Of a stretch of DNA of 64,000 bases, positions 51,495-60,892 are shown in pieces. Made by a program: the position numbers and the translations under genes. The notes under the pieces are model-generated. The model had not been told where the DNA came from, made no database searches, and saw only the letters and a program-made list of their open reading frames with translations. The DNA comes from Lichenicola sp050954785 (GTDB lineage Bacteria; Pseudomonadota; Alphaproteobacteria; Acetobacterales; Acetobacteraceae). The stretch is from the NCBI GenBank assembly GCA_050954785.1, contig JBPBQO010000108.1, positions 62,001 to 126,000 of the forward strand, written 5' to 3'. The first letter of the stretch is position 1; the number at the start of each line of letters is the position of its first letter.

Positions 51495-52148
51495 ATGTCG
51501 CCGCCGCAAGACCCGGGACCGCACCGCTCCACCCTTGGCAGACGGGGCCTCTGCCTGGTGATTTCCGCACCATCGGGTGCCGGCAAGAGCACTATCGCCA
51601 ATGCGCTGCGGGCCGCCGAGCCGGAGCTGATGCACTCCGTCAGCGTCACCACCCGAGCCTCACGACCGGGCGAGGTCGAGGGCGTGCATTACTATTTTCG
51701 TACCAAGGACCAGTTCGCCGCGATGGCGCAGTCGGGCGAATTGCTGGAATGGGCCGAGGTGTTCGGCCGTGGCTACGGCACCCCGCGCGTGGCGGTCGAG
51801 GCCTGTCTCGCCAGCGGCCGCGACATGGTGTTCGACATCGACTGGCAGGGCCATCGCCAGCTTCGTGCCGCACTTCCGGCCGACGTGGTCAGCCTGTTCG
51901 TGCTGCCGCCGTCGCTGCCGATCCTGGAAAGCCGGCTGCGCGCCCGGGCCTCCGACGATGTCGACGAAATCGCCCGGCGCATGGCGGCGGCGCGCGACGA
52001 GATCGCGCACTGGCGGGAATTCGACCACGTGATCGTCAACGAGGTGCTGGAACGCGCCATTCGCGATGCGCGTGCTGTGCTGAACGCCGCCCGGATCGTC
52101 ACCGCGCGGCAGCTCGCGATGGCCGACCTGGTGCAGGGCTTCGGCTGA
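51495..52148 (+). CDS. gmk: Guanylate kinase
   Basis: Phosphorylates GMP to GDP. The 217-residue protein has P-loop ISAPSGAGKST, the GMP-binding SVSVTTRASRPGEVEGVHYYF, VFGRGYGTPRVAVE and FDIDWQGHRQLR, and the lid region RMAAARDEIAHWREFDHVIVN. ATG at 51495 is chosen; the frame extends 23 codons upstream without similarity. It lies ten bases before hldE, so gmk-hldE-AGE form one transcription unit. Confidence 0.97.
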   Translation: MSPPQDPGPHRSTLGRRGLCLVISAPSGAGKSTIANALRAAEPELMHSVSVTTRASRPGEVEGVHYYFRTKDQFAAMAQSGELLEWAEVFGRGYGTPRVAVEACLASGRDMVFDIDWQGHRQLRAALPADVVSLFVLPPSLPILESRLRARASDDVDEIARRMAAARDEIAHWREFDHVIVNEVLERAIRDARAVLNAARIVTARQLAMADLVQGFG

Positions 52149-52158
52149 GGCTGGACGG

Positions 52159-53643
52159 ATGGATTTCTCCCACCTGACCGTGCTGTGCGTCGGCGACGTG
52201 ATGCTGGACCGGTTCGTCTATGGCGACATGGAGCGGATTTCGCCGGAAGCGCCGGTGCCTGTGCTGCGGCTGACCCGCACCCGCGAGATGCCGGGCGGCG
52301 TCGGCAACGTGGCCAACAACATCCTGTCTCTCGGCGGCCGCGCGATCCTGGTCGGGCTGCTCGGCGACGACGAGGCCGGCGCGACGCTGCGACGGGTGGT
52401 GGCGACGCAGCCGCGGCTGATCGATGCGATGGTCACCACCGGCGCGCGGCCGACCGTCTGCAAGACGCGCTTCATCGCGGCCCATCAGCAGGTGGTGCGC
52501 ACCGACGAGGAAAGCCGCTTGGACCTGCAGCCGGACGAGCAGGTCGAGCTGATCGCCGGCATCGAGGCCTGGATCGGACAGGCGGACGTGCTGCTGCTGT
52601 CCGACTATGCCAAGGGCACGCTGGGCAAGCCGGTCATTTCGCGCGCGATCGAGCTGGCCCGGGCGCGGGGCATCCCGGTGTTCGTGGACCCTAAGTCACC
52701 CGACGTGGCCCGCTACCATGGGGCCACCTGCATCAAGCCGAACGCGCGCGAGCTGGCCGCGGCATCGGGATTGCCGGTCGAGAACGATGCCGATGTGGTT
52801 GCGGCGGCACGGCAGGTGATGCGGCTGGCCGGTACCGACGCGATCCTGGCGACCCGGTCCGAGAAGGGCATGATGCTGGTCGAGCGGTCCGGTACGGTGC
52901 ATGCGGTCCGGTCGCGGGCACGCCAGATATTCGACCTGTCCGGCGCCGGTGACACGGTGATCGCGACGATGGCGCTGGCCTACGCCTCCGGCCGGTCGCT
53001 GGAACAGTCGATGCACATCGCCAATGCAGCCGCGGGCGTGGTGGTCGGCAAGCTCGGAACCGCCACCGCCGATATCGCCGAGGTGATGGAGGAACTCGAC
53101 CTGCAGGACCAGGAGATGGGCGGCCTCGCGCCGGACGCCGGCAGCATCGCCGGCCTGTCGTCGCTACCGCGGGTGCTGGGGCTGGTAGCGCGCTGGAAGG
53201 AGCAGGGCCTGGCGGTCGGCTTCACCAATGGCTGCTTCGACATCCTGCATCCGGGCCATGTGGCCTTGCTGGCGGCGGCACGCTCGGCCTGCGACCGGCT
53301 GGTGGTCGGGTTGAACACGGATGCGAGCGTGGCCCGGCTGAAGGGACCGTTGCGTCCGGTCAATCCGCTCGGCGCCCGCGCCCAGGTGATCGCGGCGATC
53401 CGTCATGTCGATGCGGTGGTCGCGTTCGCGGACGACACTCCGCTGGCCCTGATCGTGGCGCTGTTGCCGGACGTGCTGGTCAAGGGTGCGGACTATTCGG
53501 CGGACCAGGTGGTCGGCGCGCGTGAAGTCGAGGCCGCCGGCGGCCGGCTGGTGCTGGCGCGGCTGGTACCGGACATGTCGACCACCGGCACGATCGCCCG
53601 GATCCGCACGGCGGCGGTGTCTCCGGAGCCTGCTTCAAGCTGA
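52159..53643 (+). CDS. hldE: Bifunctional heptose-7-phosphate kinase / heptose-1-phosphate adenylyltransferase
   Basis: Makes ADP-heptose for the LPS inner core. The 494-residue protein joins an N-terminal ribokinase-type kinase to a C-terminal cytidylyltransferase-like domain. The kinase (~1-320) has VLCVGDVMLDRFVYGDMERISPEAPVPV and FDLSGAGDTVIATMALAYASG. The transferase (~345-480) has GFTNGCFDILHPGHVALLAAAR and VKGADYS. ATG at 52159 follows gmk by ten bases. The TGA stop overlaps the ATG of the AGE-family gene (TGATG). No gmhA or gmhB is next to it. Confidence 0.97.
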   Translation: MDFSHLTVLCVGDVMLDRFVYGDMERISPEAPVPVLRLTRTREMPGGVGNVANNILSLGGRAILVGLLGDDEAGATLRRVVATQPRLIDAMVTTGARPTVCKTRFIAAHQQVVRTDEESRLDLQPDEQVELIAGIEAWIGQADVLLLSDYAKGTLGKPVISRAIELARARGIPVFVDPKSPDVARYHGATCIKPNARELAAASGLPVENDADVVAAARQVMRLAGTDAILATRSEKGMMLVERSGTVHAVRSRARQIFDLSGAGDTVIATMALAYASGRSLEQSMHIANAAAGVVVGKLGTATADIAEVMEELDLQDQEMGGLAPDAGSIAGLSSLPRVLGLVARWKEQGLAVGFTNGCFDILHPGHVALLAAARSACDRLVVGLNTDASVARLKGPLRPVNPLGARAQVIAAIRHVDAVVAFADDTPLALIVALLPDVLVKGADYSADQVVGAREVEAAGGRLVLARLVPDMSTTGTIARIRTAAVSPEPASS

Positions 53644-54893
53644 TGCTCGGCGCTGCATCGAACACACCCTCCGCCCGGCCCGGATCCAGCCAGGCCGCCG
53701 AGATCCGGCGGGTGCAGGACGGTCTGCGCGCCTGGATATTCGACCTGGCGCTGCCGTTCTGGAGCACCGTCGGCATGGACGTGTCCAGGACCGGCCGGAT
53801 GCGCGGTGCGTGCGAACACCTGACGCTGGGCGGTGCGCGGGCCCAGCCGGGATTCACGCGGATGCGGGTGCAGGCGCGCCAGCTCTATGTGTTCTCCGAG
53901 GCAGCCGCGCGCGGCGTCGACGGAGCCGGCGCGATCGCCGGGCAGATCCATCGGTTCATGACGCGCGAGGGTGCCGCATCCGATGGCGGCTGGGCCAGGC
54001 TGCTCGATCCGGACGGGCATGTGCTGGACCCGACCAACGATCTGTACGACCTCGCCTTCGTGCTGTTCGCGCTCGGCCGCTACGCAAGGCTGACCGGCAG
54101 TCCGGAGCCGCTGCGTCAGGCCGAGCACACCCTGGCGTTCCTGCGCCGGCGCATGGCGCGTCCGTCGGGCGGGTTCGCCAACACCTATCCGCCGGCACCC
54201 GGTTGGCGGCAGCAGAATCCGCACATGCATCTGCTGGAAGCGGCACTCGAGCTGTTCGATGTCAGCCGTGACGAGCGCTGGGCGGTGCTGGCCCGGCAGC
54301 TCGTCACCCTGTTCCGCACTAGGCTCATCGAACGTGGAAGCGATACGCTGGGCGAGTATTTCCACGAGAACTGGTTGCGCGCGGTCGGCATCGACGGCGA
54401 CAAGGTCGAACCCGGGCATCATGCCGAGTGGGTGTGGCTGCTGGATCGGCATCAGGGGCTGCTGGGCGACCCGACCCTGCGAATGGCGCGCCGGCTCGAC
54501 GGCATCTGCACACGGCACGCGATCGGTCCGGAAACCGGCCTGATGCGCGACGAGATCGGTCGCGAGGGCAACCTGCGGCTCGGCTCGTCGAGGTTATGGG
54601 CGCAGACCGAGATGCTGCGGGCGAATTGCGTGATGCACCGGATCGCGGCGGCGAATAGTGATCCGGTCGATGCCAGGTCCAGGCTCCGCGCGATCGTGCG
54701 CACGACCGACAACCTGTTGACCCGGTACCTGGTCGGGGCGGAGGGCAGGGTGTTGCCGGCCGGCACCTGGATCGACCAGCTCGACGCCTTCGCACGGCCG
54801 GCGATCGACAAGATCCCGGCCAGTTCGTTCTACCATATCATGGCTGGCTGGGTTGAGCTCGACCGGCTCCGGCCCTCGGTGGATGCCGTCTGA
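53643..54893 (+). CDS. N-acylglucosamine 2-epimerase (AGE)-family isomerase
   Basis: A 416-residue (alpha/alpha)6-barrel sugar isomerase of the AGE/cellobiose epimerase/mannose isomerase superfamily. Conserved His-bearing elements are RMRVQARQLYVFSEA, QNPHMHLLEAALELFD, KVEPGHHAEWVWLLDRH and the C-terminal SFYHIMAGW. Members interconvert mannose/fructose, GlcNAc/ManNAc or sugar phosphates. Translational coupling to hldE (TGATG) hints at a role in a cell-surface sugar pathway, but the substrate is not known. Confidence 0.92.
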   Translation: MLGAASNTPSARPGSSQAAEIRRVQDGLRAWIFDLALPFWSTVGMDVSRTGRMRGACEHLTLGGARAQPGFTRMRVQARQLYVFSEAAARGVDGAGAIAGQIHRFMTREGAASDGGWARLLDPDGHVLDPTNDLYDLAFVLFALGRYARLTGSPEPLRQAEHTLAFLRRRMARPSGGFANTYPPAPGWRQQNPHMHLLEAALELFDVSRDERWAVLARQLVTLFRTRLIERGSDTLGEYFHENWLRAVGIDGDKVEPGHHAEWVWLLDRHQGLLGDPTLRMARRLDGICTRHAIGPETGLMRDEIGREGNLRLGSSRLWAQTEMLRANCVMHRIAAANSDPVDARSRLRAIVRTTDNLLTRYLVGAEGRVLPAGTWIDQLDAFARPAIDKIPASSFYHIMAGWVELDRLRPSVDAV

Positions 54894-54929
54894 TCCAGGC
54901 AATCGGGCGCCTTGGCGGATCCATCCCCG

Positions 54930-54957
54930 CTATCCACAGTCATTCACCTTATCCACA
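54930..54957. promoter_or_regulatory. Two DnaA-box-like sites upstream of dnaB
   Basis: CTATCCACA (54930-54938) and the perfect consensus TTATCCACA (54949-54957) lie as direct repeats, 19 bases apart, 39 bases before the dnaB start. TTATCCACA is the classic high-affinity DnaA box. Their place in a 102-base intergenic gap suggests DnaA control of dnaB, or a local DnaA-binding locus. No AT-rich unwinding element is visible, so this is not an origin on present evidence. Confidence 0.65.
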
Positions 54958-54995
54958 GGCCCCCCTAAGGGCAGCGGTTGCGCTAGACTGGTTGG

Positions 54996-56495
54996 GTGAA
55001 CCAGATCGATCCCGTCCGTCGTGACTCGCTGCTTGGCCTCTCGCAGCGCCTTCCGCCCTCCAACCAGGCGGCGGAGCAGGCGCTGCTCGGCGCGCTGCTG
55101 GCCAACAACAAGGCCTACGAACGCGTCGCCGAGTTCCTGATCCCGGACCACTTCACCGATCCGATCAACGGCCGCATCTACCAGGCGATCGTGCGTCGCG
55201 TGGAGGCGGGCCAGCTCGCCGACGCGATCATGCTGAAGGCCGAGTTCGAGCATTCGGGCGTGCTCGACGAGGTCGGCGGCACGGCTTACCTCGCCCAGTT
55301 GCTGACCGCGATGGTCGGCATCATCAATGCCGGCGAGTACGGCAAGGCGATCCACGATGCCTGGATCCGCCGCCAATTGATCGATATCGGCGAGACCGTC
55401 GTCAACAACGCGTTCGGCCTCAACCCGGAGCTCACCGGCAGCGACCAGATCGAGGCCGCCGAGGAAACACTGTTCCGGCTGGCCACCGACAAGGGCCAGG
55501 ATGGCGGCTTCGTCACCTTCGAGCGCGCGCTGACCGACGCGATCGGAATTGCCGAGAAGGCGTTCCACCGCACCGGCGCGGTCGCCGGCCTGACCACCGG
55601 CCTGCGCGACCTCGACAAGAAAACCGGCGGCATGCATCCGTCCGACCTGCTGATCCTGGCCGGCCGGCCGGCGATGGGCAAAACCGCACTCGCTACCAAG
55701 ATCGCGTTCGGCGCGGCACGCTCGCTGATGCAGGAAGCGCGCGAGCAGGGGCCGGGCACCCAGCCGAAGGGGTCGGTGGCGTTCTTCTCGCTCGAAATGA
55801 GCGCCGAGCAGTTGGCCACCCGCCTGCTGTCCGAGGAAAGCCGGGTGTCGGGCGAGCGTATCCGTCGTGGCGAGATCGGGCAGAAGGAGTTCGACCGGTT
55901 CGTCCAGGTCAGCCGCGAGCTGCAGACGCTGCCGCTTCATATCGACGACACGCCGGCGATCAGCCTGTCGGCGATGCGCACCCGCTGCCGCCGTCTGGCC
56001 CGCACCAAGGGTCTGAGCCTGGTGGTGGTCGACTATCTGCAACTGATGCGGCCGGCGGTCGGCACCAAGCCGGACAACCGGGTGATGGAAATCTCGATGA
56101 TCACCCAGGGGCTGAAGGCTCTGGCCAAGGAGCTCGAGATCCCGGTGCTGGCGCTGTCGCAGTTGTCGCGTGCGGTGGAAAGCCGCGAGGACAAGCGGCC
56201 GCAGCTTTCGGACTTGCGAGAGTCAGGCTCGATCGAGCAGGACGCCGATGCGGTGATGTTCGTATATCGCGACGAATATTACCTGCAGCAGCGTATCCCG
56301 AAGGATACGATGTTCGAGAGCAACGACAAGTTCCAGGTCGCGATGGAAGCCTGGCAGCACAAAATGGAACTGGCCCATAACAAGGCCGAGCTTCTGCTGG
56401 AAAAGCAGCGTCATGGGCCGACCGGAAAGATCGACCTGTTCTTCGAGGGCGAGTTCACCCGGTTCGCGGACATAGATCTGGTGCACGGAGGGTAG
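54996..56495 (+). CDS. dnaB: Replicative DNA helicase DnaB
   Basis: The hexameric replication-fork helicase. The 499-residue protein has the N-terminal helical domain (~20-125; PPSNQAAEQALLGALL, FTDPINGRIYQAI), then a linker. The RecA-like ATPase has P-loop LAGRPAMGKTALA, FSLEMSAEQLATRLLSEES, LVVVDYLQLMRP and SQLSRAVESREDKRPQLSDLRESGSIEQDAD. Start is GTG at 54996. No intein is present. Two DnaA-box-like sites lie just upstream. Confidence 0.98.
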   Translation: MNQIDPVRRDSLLGLSQRLPPSNQAAEQALLGALLANNKAYERVAEFLIPDHFTDPINGRIYQAIVRRVEAGQLADAIMLKAEFEHSGVLDEVGGTAYLAQLLTAMVGIINAGEYGKAIHDAWIRRQLIDIGETVVNNAFGLNPELTGSDQIEAAEETLFRLATDKGQDGGFVTFERALTDAIGIAEKAFHRTGAVAGLTTGLRDLDKKTGGMHPSDLLILAGRPAMGKTALATKIAFGAARSLMQEAREQGPGTQPKGSVAFFSLEMSAEQLATRLLSEESRVSGERIRRGEIGQKEFDRFVQVSRELQTLPLHIDDTPAISLSAMRTRCRRLARTKGLSLVVVDYLQLMRPAVGTKPDNRVMEISMITQGLKALAKELEIPVLALSQLSRAVESREDKRPQLSDLRESGSIEQDADAVMFVYRDEYYLQQRIPKDTMFESNDKFQVAMEAWQHKMELAHNKAELLLEKQRHGPTGKIDLFFEGEFTRFADIDLVHGG

Positions 56496-56635
56496 TCGCG
56501 CCTTCCTGCGGCGGGCCCTGACGGCCAAGGTATCCGATCACGCTGCAAACGCGCCGTAACCCGGCGATCCGGCTCTGCTCGAGCAGGCGTTTAAGGCAGC
56601 CACGTCACTCTCCAGGATCCCCCGAAATCGCTGGG

Positions 56636-56667
56636 ACGCGACCGCTCTCGATATGGAACGGTCGCGT
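56636..56667 (-). terminator. Hairpin downstream of ugd
   Basis: ACGCGACCG (56636-56644) and CGGTCGCGT (56659-56667) form a perfect 9-bp stem with a 14-base loop between the converging ends of dnaB and ugd. It probably ends one or both transcripts, although there is no T-run. Confidence 0.5.
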
Positions 56668-56691
56668 TCGGTCGGGCGGAAGGCTGACCGT

Positions 56692-58068
56692 TCAGGCGGT
56701 CTGTGTCTCGATCGCCGCCGCGCTGTTCGACCGGCGGTTCCGCGGACGCCCGATCGAGCTGTAATCCAGTCCAGCGGCATCCATCGCGGCGGGGTCGTAG
56801 ATGTTGCGCAGGTCGATCACCACGCGGCCCTGCATCAGGTCGCGCAGCCGCTCCGGCGAGAGTGCGCGGAACTCGTTCCATTCGGTGAGCACCAGGATCG
56901 CGTCGGCGCCGGTCGCGGCGTCGGGAGCGTCGACGCAGTAGGTGATGTTCCGGTCGGGCATCAGAGGTTTCGCCGCCTGCATGCCGGCCGGGTCGAAGGC
57001 GCGGATCTGGGCTCCGTTCTCGATCAGGCGATGAATGATCGGGATCGAGGCGGCATCGCGCATGTCGTCGGTTTCCGGCTTGAAGGTCAGCCCGAACACC
57101 GCGATCGTCTTGCCGCGCACGGTGCCGCCGCAGGCCGCCATGATGCGAGCACCCATGCTGGCCTTGCGCGCGTCGTTCACCTGCACCGTCGCTTCGACCA
57201 GCCGCGACGAGGCGCCGGCCTCCTGCGCGATCCGCATCAGCGCCAGCGTGTCCTTGGGGAAGCACGACCCGCCATAGCCGGGTCCGGCATGCAGGAACTT
57301 GCGGCCGATACGGCCATCCAGGCCGATGCCGCGCGCGAGTTCGTGCACATCCGCACCGACCCGTTCGCACAGGTCGGCCATCTCGTTGATGAAGCTGATC
57401 TTCATCGCCAGGAAGGAGTTGGCGGCGTACTTGATCAGCTCCGAGCTTTCCAGGCTGGTGAACAGGATCGGCGCTTCGATCACGTAGAGCGGGCGGTACA
57501 GCCGTCGCATGATTTCCTGCGCTCGCGCCGCGCCGCCGGGACGGTCGGTGTCGGTGCCGATCACCACCCGGTCCGGCTTCATGAAATCGCCGATGGCGCT
57601 GCCCTCGCGCAGGAACTCCGGGTTGGAGGCCATGTCGAAATCGAGCTCGGGGCGCAGCAGGCTGACGATCTCGCTGATGCGCCGGCCCGTTCCGACCGGC
57701 ACCGTGGATTTTGTGACGATGACCGCATAGCCCGTCATGGCTTTCGCGATCTGCTCGGCGGCGGCGAACACATAGGTGAGGTCGGCGTGCCCGTCGCCAT
57801 TGCGGGGCGGGGTGCCGACGGCGAGGAAGATGGCCTCCGCACCCTCCACCGCATGGGCGATGTCGTCGCCGAACGACAGGCGGTCGGCCTTGATGTTTTC
57901 GGCGACCAGCCGGTCCAGGCCGGGCTCGTAGATCGGGATTTCGCCTTTTCGCAACGCCGCCAACCGACCGGGATGGGTTTCCACCACCGCGACCTGGTTG
58001 CCAAATTCGGCGAAGCAGGCGGCCGAAACCAACCCGACATAGCCGCCACCGATCATCGCAATCCGCAT
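56692..58068 (-). CDS. ugd: UDP-glucose 6-dehydrogenase
   Basis: Oxidises UDP-glucose to UDP-glucuronate with NAD. The 458-residue protein has the Rossmann start MRIAMIGGGYVGLVSAACFAEFG, KSTVPVGTG, SNPEFLREGSAI, KYAANSFLAMKISFINE, the catalytic Cys in GPGYGGSCFPKDT and FGLTFKPETDDMRDA. It follows uxs by ten bases on the minus strand; uxs-ugd form one operon. The product supports uronic acid-containing surface polymers and is the substrate of the neighbouring decarboxylase. Confidence 0.97.
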   Translation of the reverse strand: MRIAMIGGGYVGLVSAACFAEFGNQVAVVETHPGRLAALRKGEIPIYEPGLDRLVAENIKADRLSFGDDIAHAVEGAEAIFLAVGTPPRNGDGHADLTYVFAAAEQIAKAMTGYAVIVTKSTVPVGTGRRISEIVSLLRPELDFDMASNPEFLREGSAIGDFMKPDRVVIGTDTDRPGGAARAQEIMRRLYRPLYVIEAPILFTSLESSELIKYAANSFLAMKISFINEMADLCERVGADVHELARGIGLDGRIGRKFLHAGPGYGGSCFPKDTLALMRIAQEAGASSRLVEATVQVNDARKASMGARIMAACGGTVRGKTIAVFGLTFKPETDDMRDAASIPIIHRLIENGAQIRAFDPAGMQAAKPLMPDRNITYCVDAPDAATGADAILVLTEWNEFRALSPERLRDLMQGRVVIDLRNIYDPAAMDAAGLDYSSIGRPRNRRSNSAAAIETQTA

Positions 58069-58078
58069 GGGTCCGCTC

Positions 58079-59080
58079 CTACTGACTGCTTATGGCATGT
58101 GCGTCGGCGCCGGTCGTGGCACCGGACCGGCCGCCGAGCAGCCGGTCGAAATAGTCGATGCTGCGCCGAAGCCCGTCCTCGAGCCCGACCTGCGGCTCCC
58201 AGCCGAGCAGATTGCGGGCACGGGTGATGTCGGGGCAGCGCTGGGTCGGGTCGTCCTGCGGCAACGGGAGATAGACGATGCGCGAGCGCGAGCCGGTCAG
58301 CGCCAGAATCCGCTCTGCCAGTTCGCGCACCGGTATTTCGTGCGGATTGCCGAGATTGATCGGGCCGGTGATGTCGTCGTCGCTGTCCATCATGCGCACG
58401 AACCCCTCGATCAGGTCCGACACGTAGCAGAAGGCGCGGGTCTGGCCGCCGTCGCCATACAGGGTGATGTCCTCGCCACGCAGCGCCTGGGTGATGAAGT
58501 TCGAGACCACGCGTCCATCGTCGGGATGCATGCGGGGACCGTAGGTGTTGAAGATCCGCACCACCTTGATCCGGGTGCCGTGCTGGCGGCGGTGGTCGAA
58601 GAACAGGGTCTCGGCGCAGCGCTTGCCCTCGTCGTAGCAGGCACGAGGTCCGAGCGGATTGACGTTGCCGAAATAATCCTCGGTCTGCGGGTGCACGTCG
58701 GGATCGCCATAGACCTCGCTGGTCGAGGCCTGGAACACCCGCGCGCCGGTACGCCGGGCGATGCCCAGCATATGGATGGCGCCGAGCACGCTGGTCTTGA
58801 GCGTCTGCACCGGGTCGTACTGGTAGTGCTTGGGCGAGGCGGGGCAGGCGAGGTTGTAGATCTCGTCGACCTCGGCCAGCAGCGGGGTGCTGATATCGTG
58901 ACGAAGCGTTTCGAAATTCGGGTCCGACAGCAGGTGCGCGATGTTATCCTTGCGGCCGGTGAAGTAGTTGTCGACGCACAGCACGTCATGGCCGTCACGC
59001 AGCAGCCGTTCGCATAAATGCGAGCCGAGAAAGCCGGCGCCGCCGGTAACCAGAACGCGCTTGCGGACGAACTTGGACAT
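58079..59080 (-). CDS. uxs: UDP-glucuronate decarboxylase (UDP-xylose synthase)
   Basis: Decarboxylates UDP-glucuronate to UDP-xylose. The 333-residue extended SDR has VLVTGGAGFLGSHLCERLL, DNYFTGRKDNI, NLACPASPKHYQYDPVQTLKTSVLG, catalytic ASTSEVYGDP, and the Tyr/Lys in GPRACYDEGKRCAE, a UXS signature. NTYGPRMHPDDGRVVSNFI follows. ATG at 59080. It is coupled to ugd, so the pair makes UDP-xylose for a capsule, exopolysaccharide or LPS; the glycosyltransferases are elsewhere. Confidence 0.95.
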   Translation of the reverse strand: MSKFVRKRVLVTGGAGFLGSHLCERLLRDGHDVLCVDNYFTGRKDNIAHLLSDPNFETLRHDISTPLLAEVDEIYNLACPASPKHYQYDPVQTLKTSVLGAIHMLGIARRTGARVFQASTSEVYGDPDVHPQTEDYFGNVNPLGPRACYDEGKRCAETLFFDHRRQHGTRIKVVRIFNTYGPRMHPDDGRVVSNFITQALRGEDITLYGDGGQTRAFCYVSDLIEGFVRMMDSDDDITGPINLGNPHEIPVRELAERILALTGSRSRIVYLPLPQDDPTQRCPDITRARNLLGWEPQVGLEDGLRRSIDYFDRLLGGRSGATTGADAHAISSQ

Positions 59081-59304
59081 AAGGCGTGTGCCCTCGCGGC
59101 TGGACGATCGCTATACGGTAACTGCTTGGGCACCCCTATGGAAGGCGTCCCCGGGTCGTAACGGGGGCCTATCGACGGCACGGCGTTGACGTTATAGGCA
59201 CACCTCATGTGCGTCCCATCCCGCCCCGCCAGTGAATTTCAGCCGATCTGGCGGACCGATCCGGTGGATTACCGGGCGATATCGAACCCGGCCAGCTCCC
59301 TCTG

Positions 59305-60087
59305 ATGCGTCTTTATGATGTGATCGCCAGCCTCGGGCGCGGCGTGCTCGATACCATCGCCGGCGCCGGACGGCTGGCACTGTTCGCGTTGAACGGCCTG
59401 TCGCACCTGGTGCGGCCGCCTTTCTACTGGCGCAATTTCACTGCCGCTTTCGTCGAGTTCGCGTATTTCAGCCTGCCCGTGGTGGCGTTGACCGCGATCT
59501 TCTCCGGCATGGTCATCGCGCTGCAATCCTTCACCGGCTTCTCCCGGTTCGGCGCGCAGAGCGCCATTGCCGGCATCGTCGTGCTTTCGGTGGTGCGCGA
59601 GCTCGGACCGGTGCTGGCCGGGCTGATGGTCGCCGGCCGTGTCGGCGCCGCGATGGCGGCCGAGATCGGCACCATGCGCGTTACCGACCAGATCGACGCG
59701 CTGACGACGCTGTCCACCAACCCGATGAAATACCTGGTGGCGCCGCGCCTGCTGGCCGGCCTGCTGGCGTTGCCACTGCTGGTGGTAGTCGCCGACATAC
59801 TCGGCGTGCTGGGCGGCTTCATCGTCTCGGTGGTGAAGCTGGGGTTCAGCCCTTCGGCCTATATCGCCAACACCGTCTCGTTCATGCAGCCGATCGACGT
59901 GATCGTCGGGCTCGCGAAGGCGGCGGCGTTCGGGTTCCTGATCGCGCTGATGGGTTGCTACAACGGCTACCACAGCCGCGGTGGCGCACAGGGCGTCGGT
60001 GCTTCCACCACTTCGGCCGTGGTTGCCGCCTCGATCCTGGTGCTGTGCTTCGACTACGTGCTCACCGAGATGTTCTTTTCGCGATGA
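59305..60087 (+). CDS. mlaE: MlaE-family ABC transporter permease
   Basis: Inner-membrane permease of the Mla phospholipid transport system. The 260-residue protein has about five to six membrane segments with the family signature VRELGPVLAGLMVAGRVGAAMAAEIGTMRVTDQIDAL, then KYLVAPRLLAGLLALPLL and FGFLIALMGCYNGYHSRGGAQGVG, which contacts the ATPase. Its stop overlaps the mlaF ATG (ATGA). The gene order here is mlaE-mlaF, without mlaD following. Confidence 0.95.
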   Translation: MRLYDVIASLGRGVLDTIAGAGRLALFALNGLSHLVRPPFYWRNFTAAFVEFAYFSLPVVALTAIFSGMVIALQSFTGFSRFGAQSAIAGIVVLSVVRELGPVLAGLMVAGRVGAAMAAEIGTMRVTDQIDALTTLSTNPMKYLVAPRLLAGLLALPLLVVVADILGVLGGFIVSVVKLGFSPSAYIANTVSFMQPIDVIVGLAKAAAFGFLIALMGCYNGYHSRGGAQGVGASTTSAVVAASILVLCFDYVLTEMFFSR

Positions 60088-60881
60088 GCGTGCACCTGAA
60101 TAACGCCGTCCCCAAAATCCGCATACGCGGCCTGACCAAGAGCTTCGGGTCCAAGCGGGTGCTGGACGGGATCGACCTCGACGTCGAGGCCGGCACCTCG
60201 ATGGTGGTGATCGGCGGGTCGGGCAGCGGCAAGTCGGTGCTGCTGCGCTGCATCCTCGGACTGATGGTGCCCGATGCCGGCAGCATCGAGATCGACGGCC
60301 AGAACGTGCTGGCGCAGAGCCGGCGGCAACAGGAAGCCACCCGCGAGCGGATCGGCATGCTGTTCCAGAACGGAGCGCTGTTCGACAGTCTGCCGGTCTG
60401 GGAAAACGTGGCGTTCGGTCTGCTGGCGCGGCGTGGCAAGGACCGGATGACCCGGGCCCAGGCGCTGGTGCATGCGGGCGAAGTGCTGAAGCAGGTCGGT
60501 CTCGATCCGAGTGTCGGCAGCCTGGCGCCGTCCGAGCTTTCGGGCGGCATGCAGAAGCGGGTCGGGCTGGCCCGTGCGATCGCGGCGACGCCGGAAATAT
60601 TGTTCTTCGACGAGCCGACCACCGGACTGGACCCGATCATGGGCGCCGTGATCGACGGACTGATCGTCGATTGCGTCAAGCGGCTCGGCAGCACAGCGAT
60701 CGCCATTACCCACGACATGGCATCGGCCACCCGGATCGGCGATCGCGCCGCCATGCTCTACCAGGGCAGGCTGGTCTGGCAGGGCCCGGCCGCGTCGCTG
60801 CTCGACAGCGGCAATCCGCTGGTCGACCAGTTTACCCATGGACGACGCGAGGGCCCGATCGGCATGGAGCTGCGGCGATAA
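60084..60881 (+). CDS. mlaF: MlaF-family ABC transporter ATP-binding protein
   Basis: ATPase of the Mla lipid transporter. The 265-residue protein has IRIRGLTKSFGSKRVLDGIDLDV, Walker A GGSGSGKSVLLRC, the Q-loop MLFQNGALFDSLPVWENV typical of MlaF, signature LSGGMQKRVGLARA and Walker B ILFFDEPTTGLDP, then the switch His in ITHDM. ATG at 60084 overlaps the mlaE stop by four bases. The downstream gene begins at or near its stop codon. Confidence 0.97.
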   Translation: MSVHLNNAVPKIRIRGLTKSFGSKRVLDGIDLDVEAGTSMVVIGGSGSGKSVLLRCILGLMVPDAGSIEIDGQNVLAQSRRQQEATRERIGMLFQNGALFDSLPVWENVAFGLLARRGKDRMTRAQALVHAGEVLKQVGLDPSVGSLAPSELSGGMQKRVGLARAIAATPEILFFDEPTTGLDPIMGAVIDGLIVDCVKRLGSTAIAITHDMASATRIGDRAAMLYQGRLVWQGPAASLLDSGNPLVDQFTHGRREGPIGMELRR

Positions 60882-60892
60882 TCAGGCTCCTG

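Noticed and set aside
54894..54995. Replication origin at the DnaA boxes before dnaB
   Set aside because: Only two boxes, no AT-rich unwinding stretch and no dnaA, hemE or parAB nearby; control of dnaB is the simpler reading.
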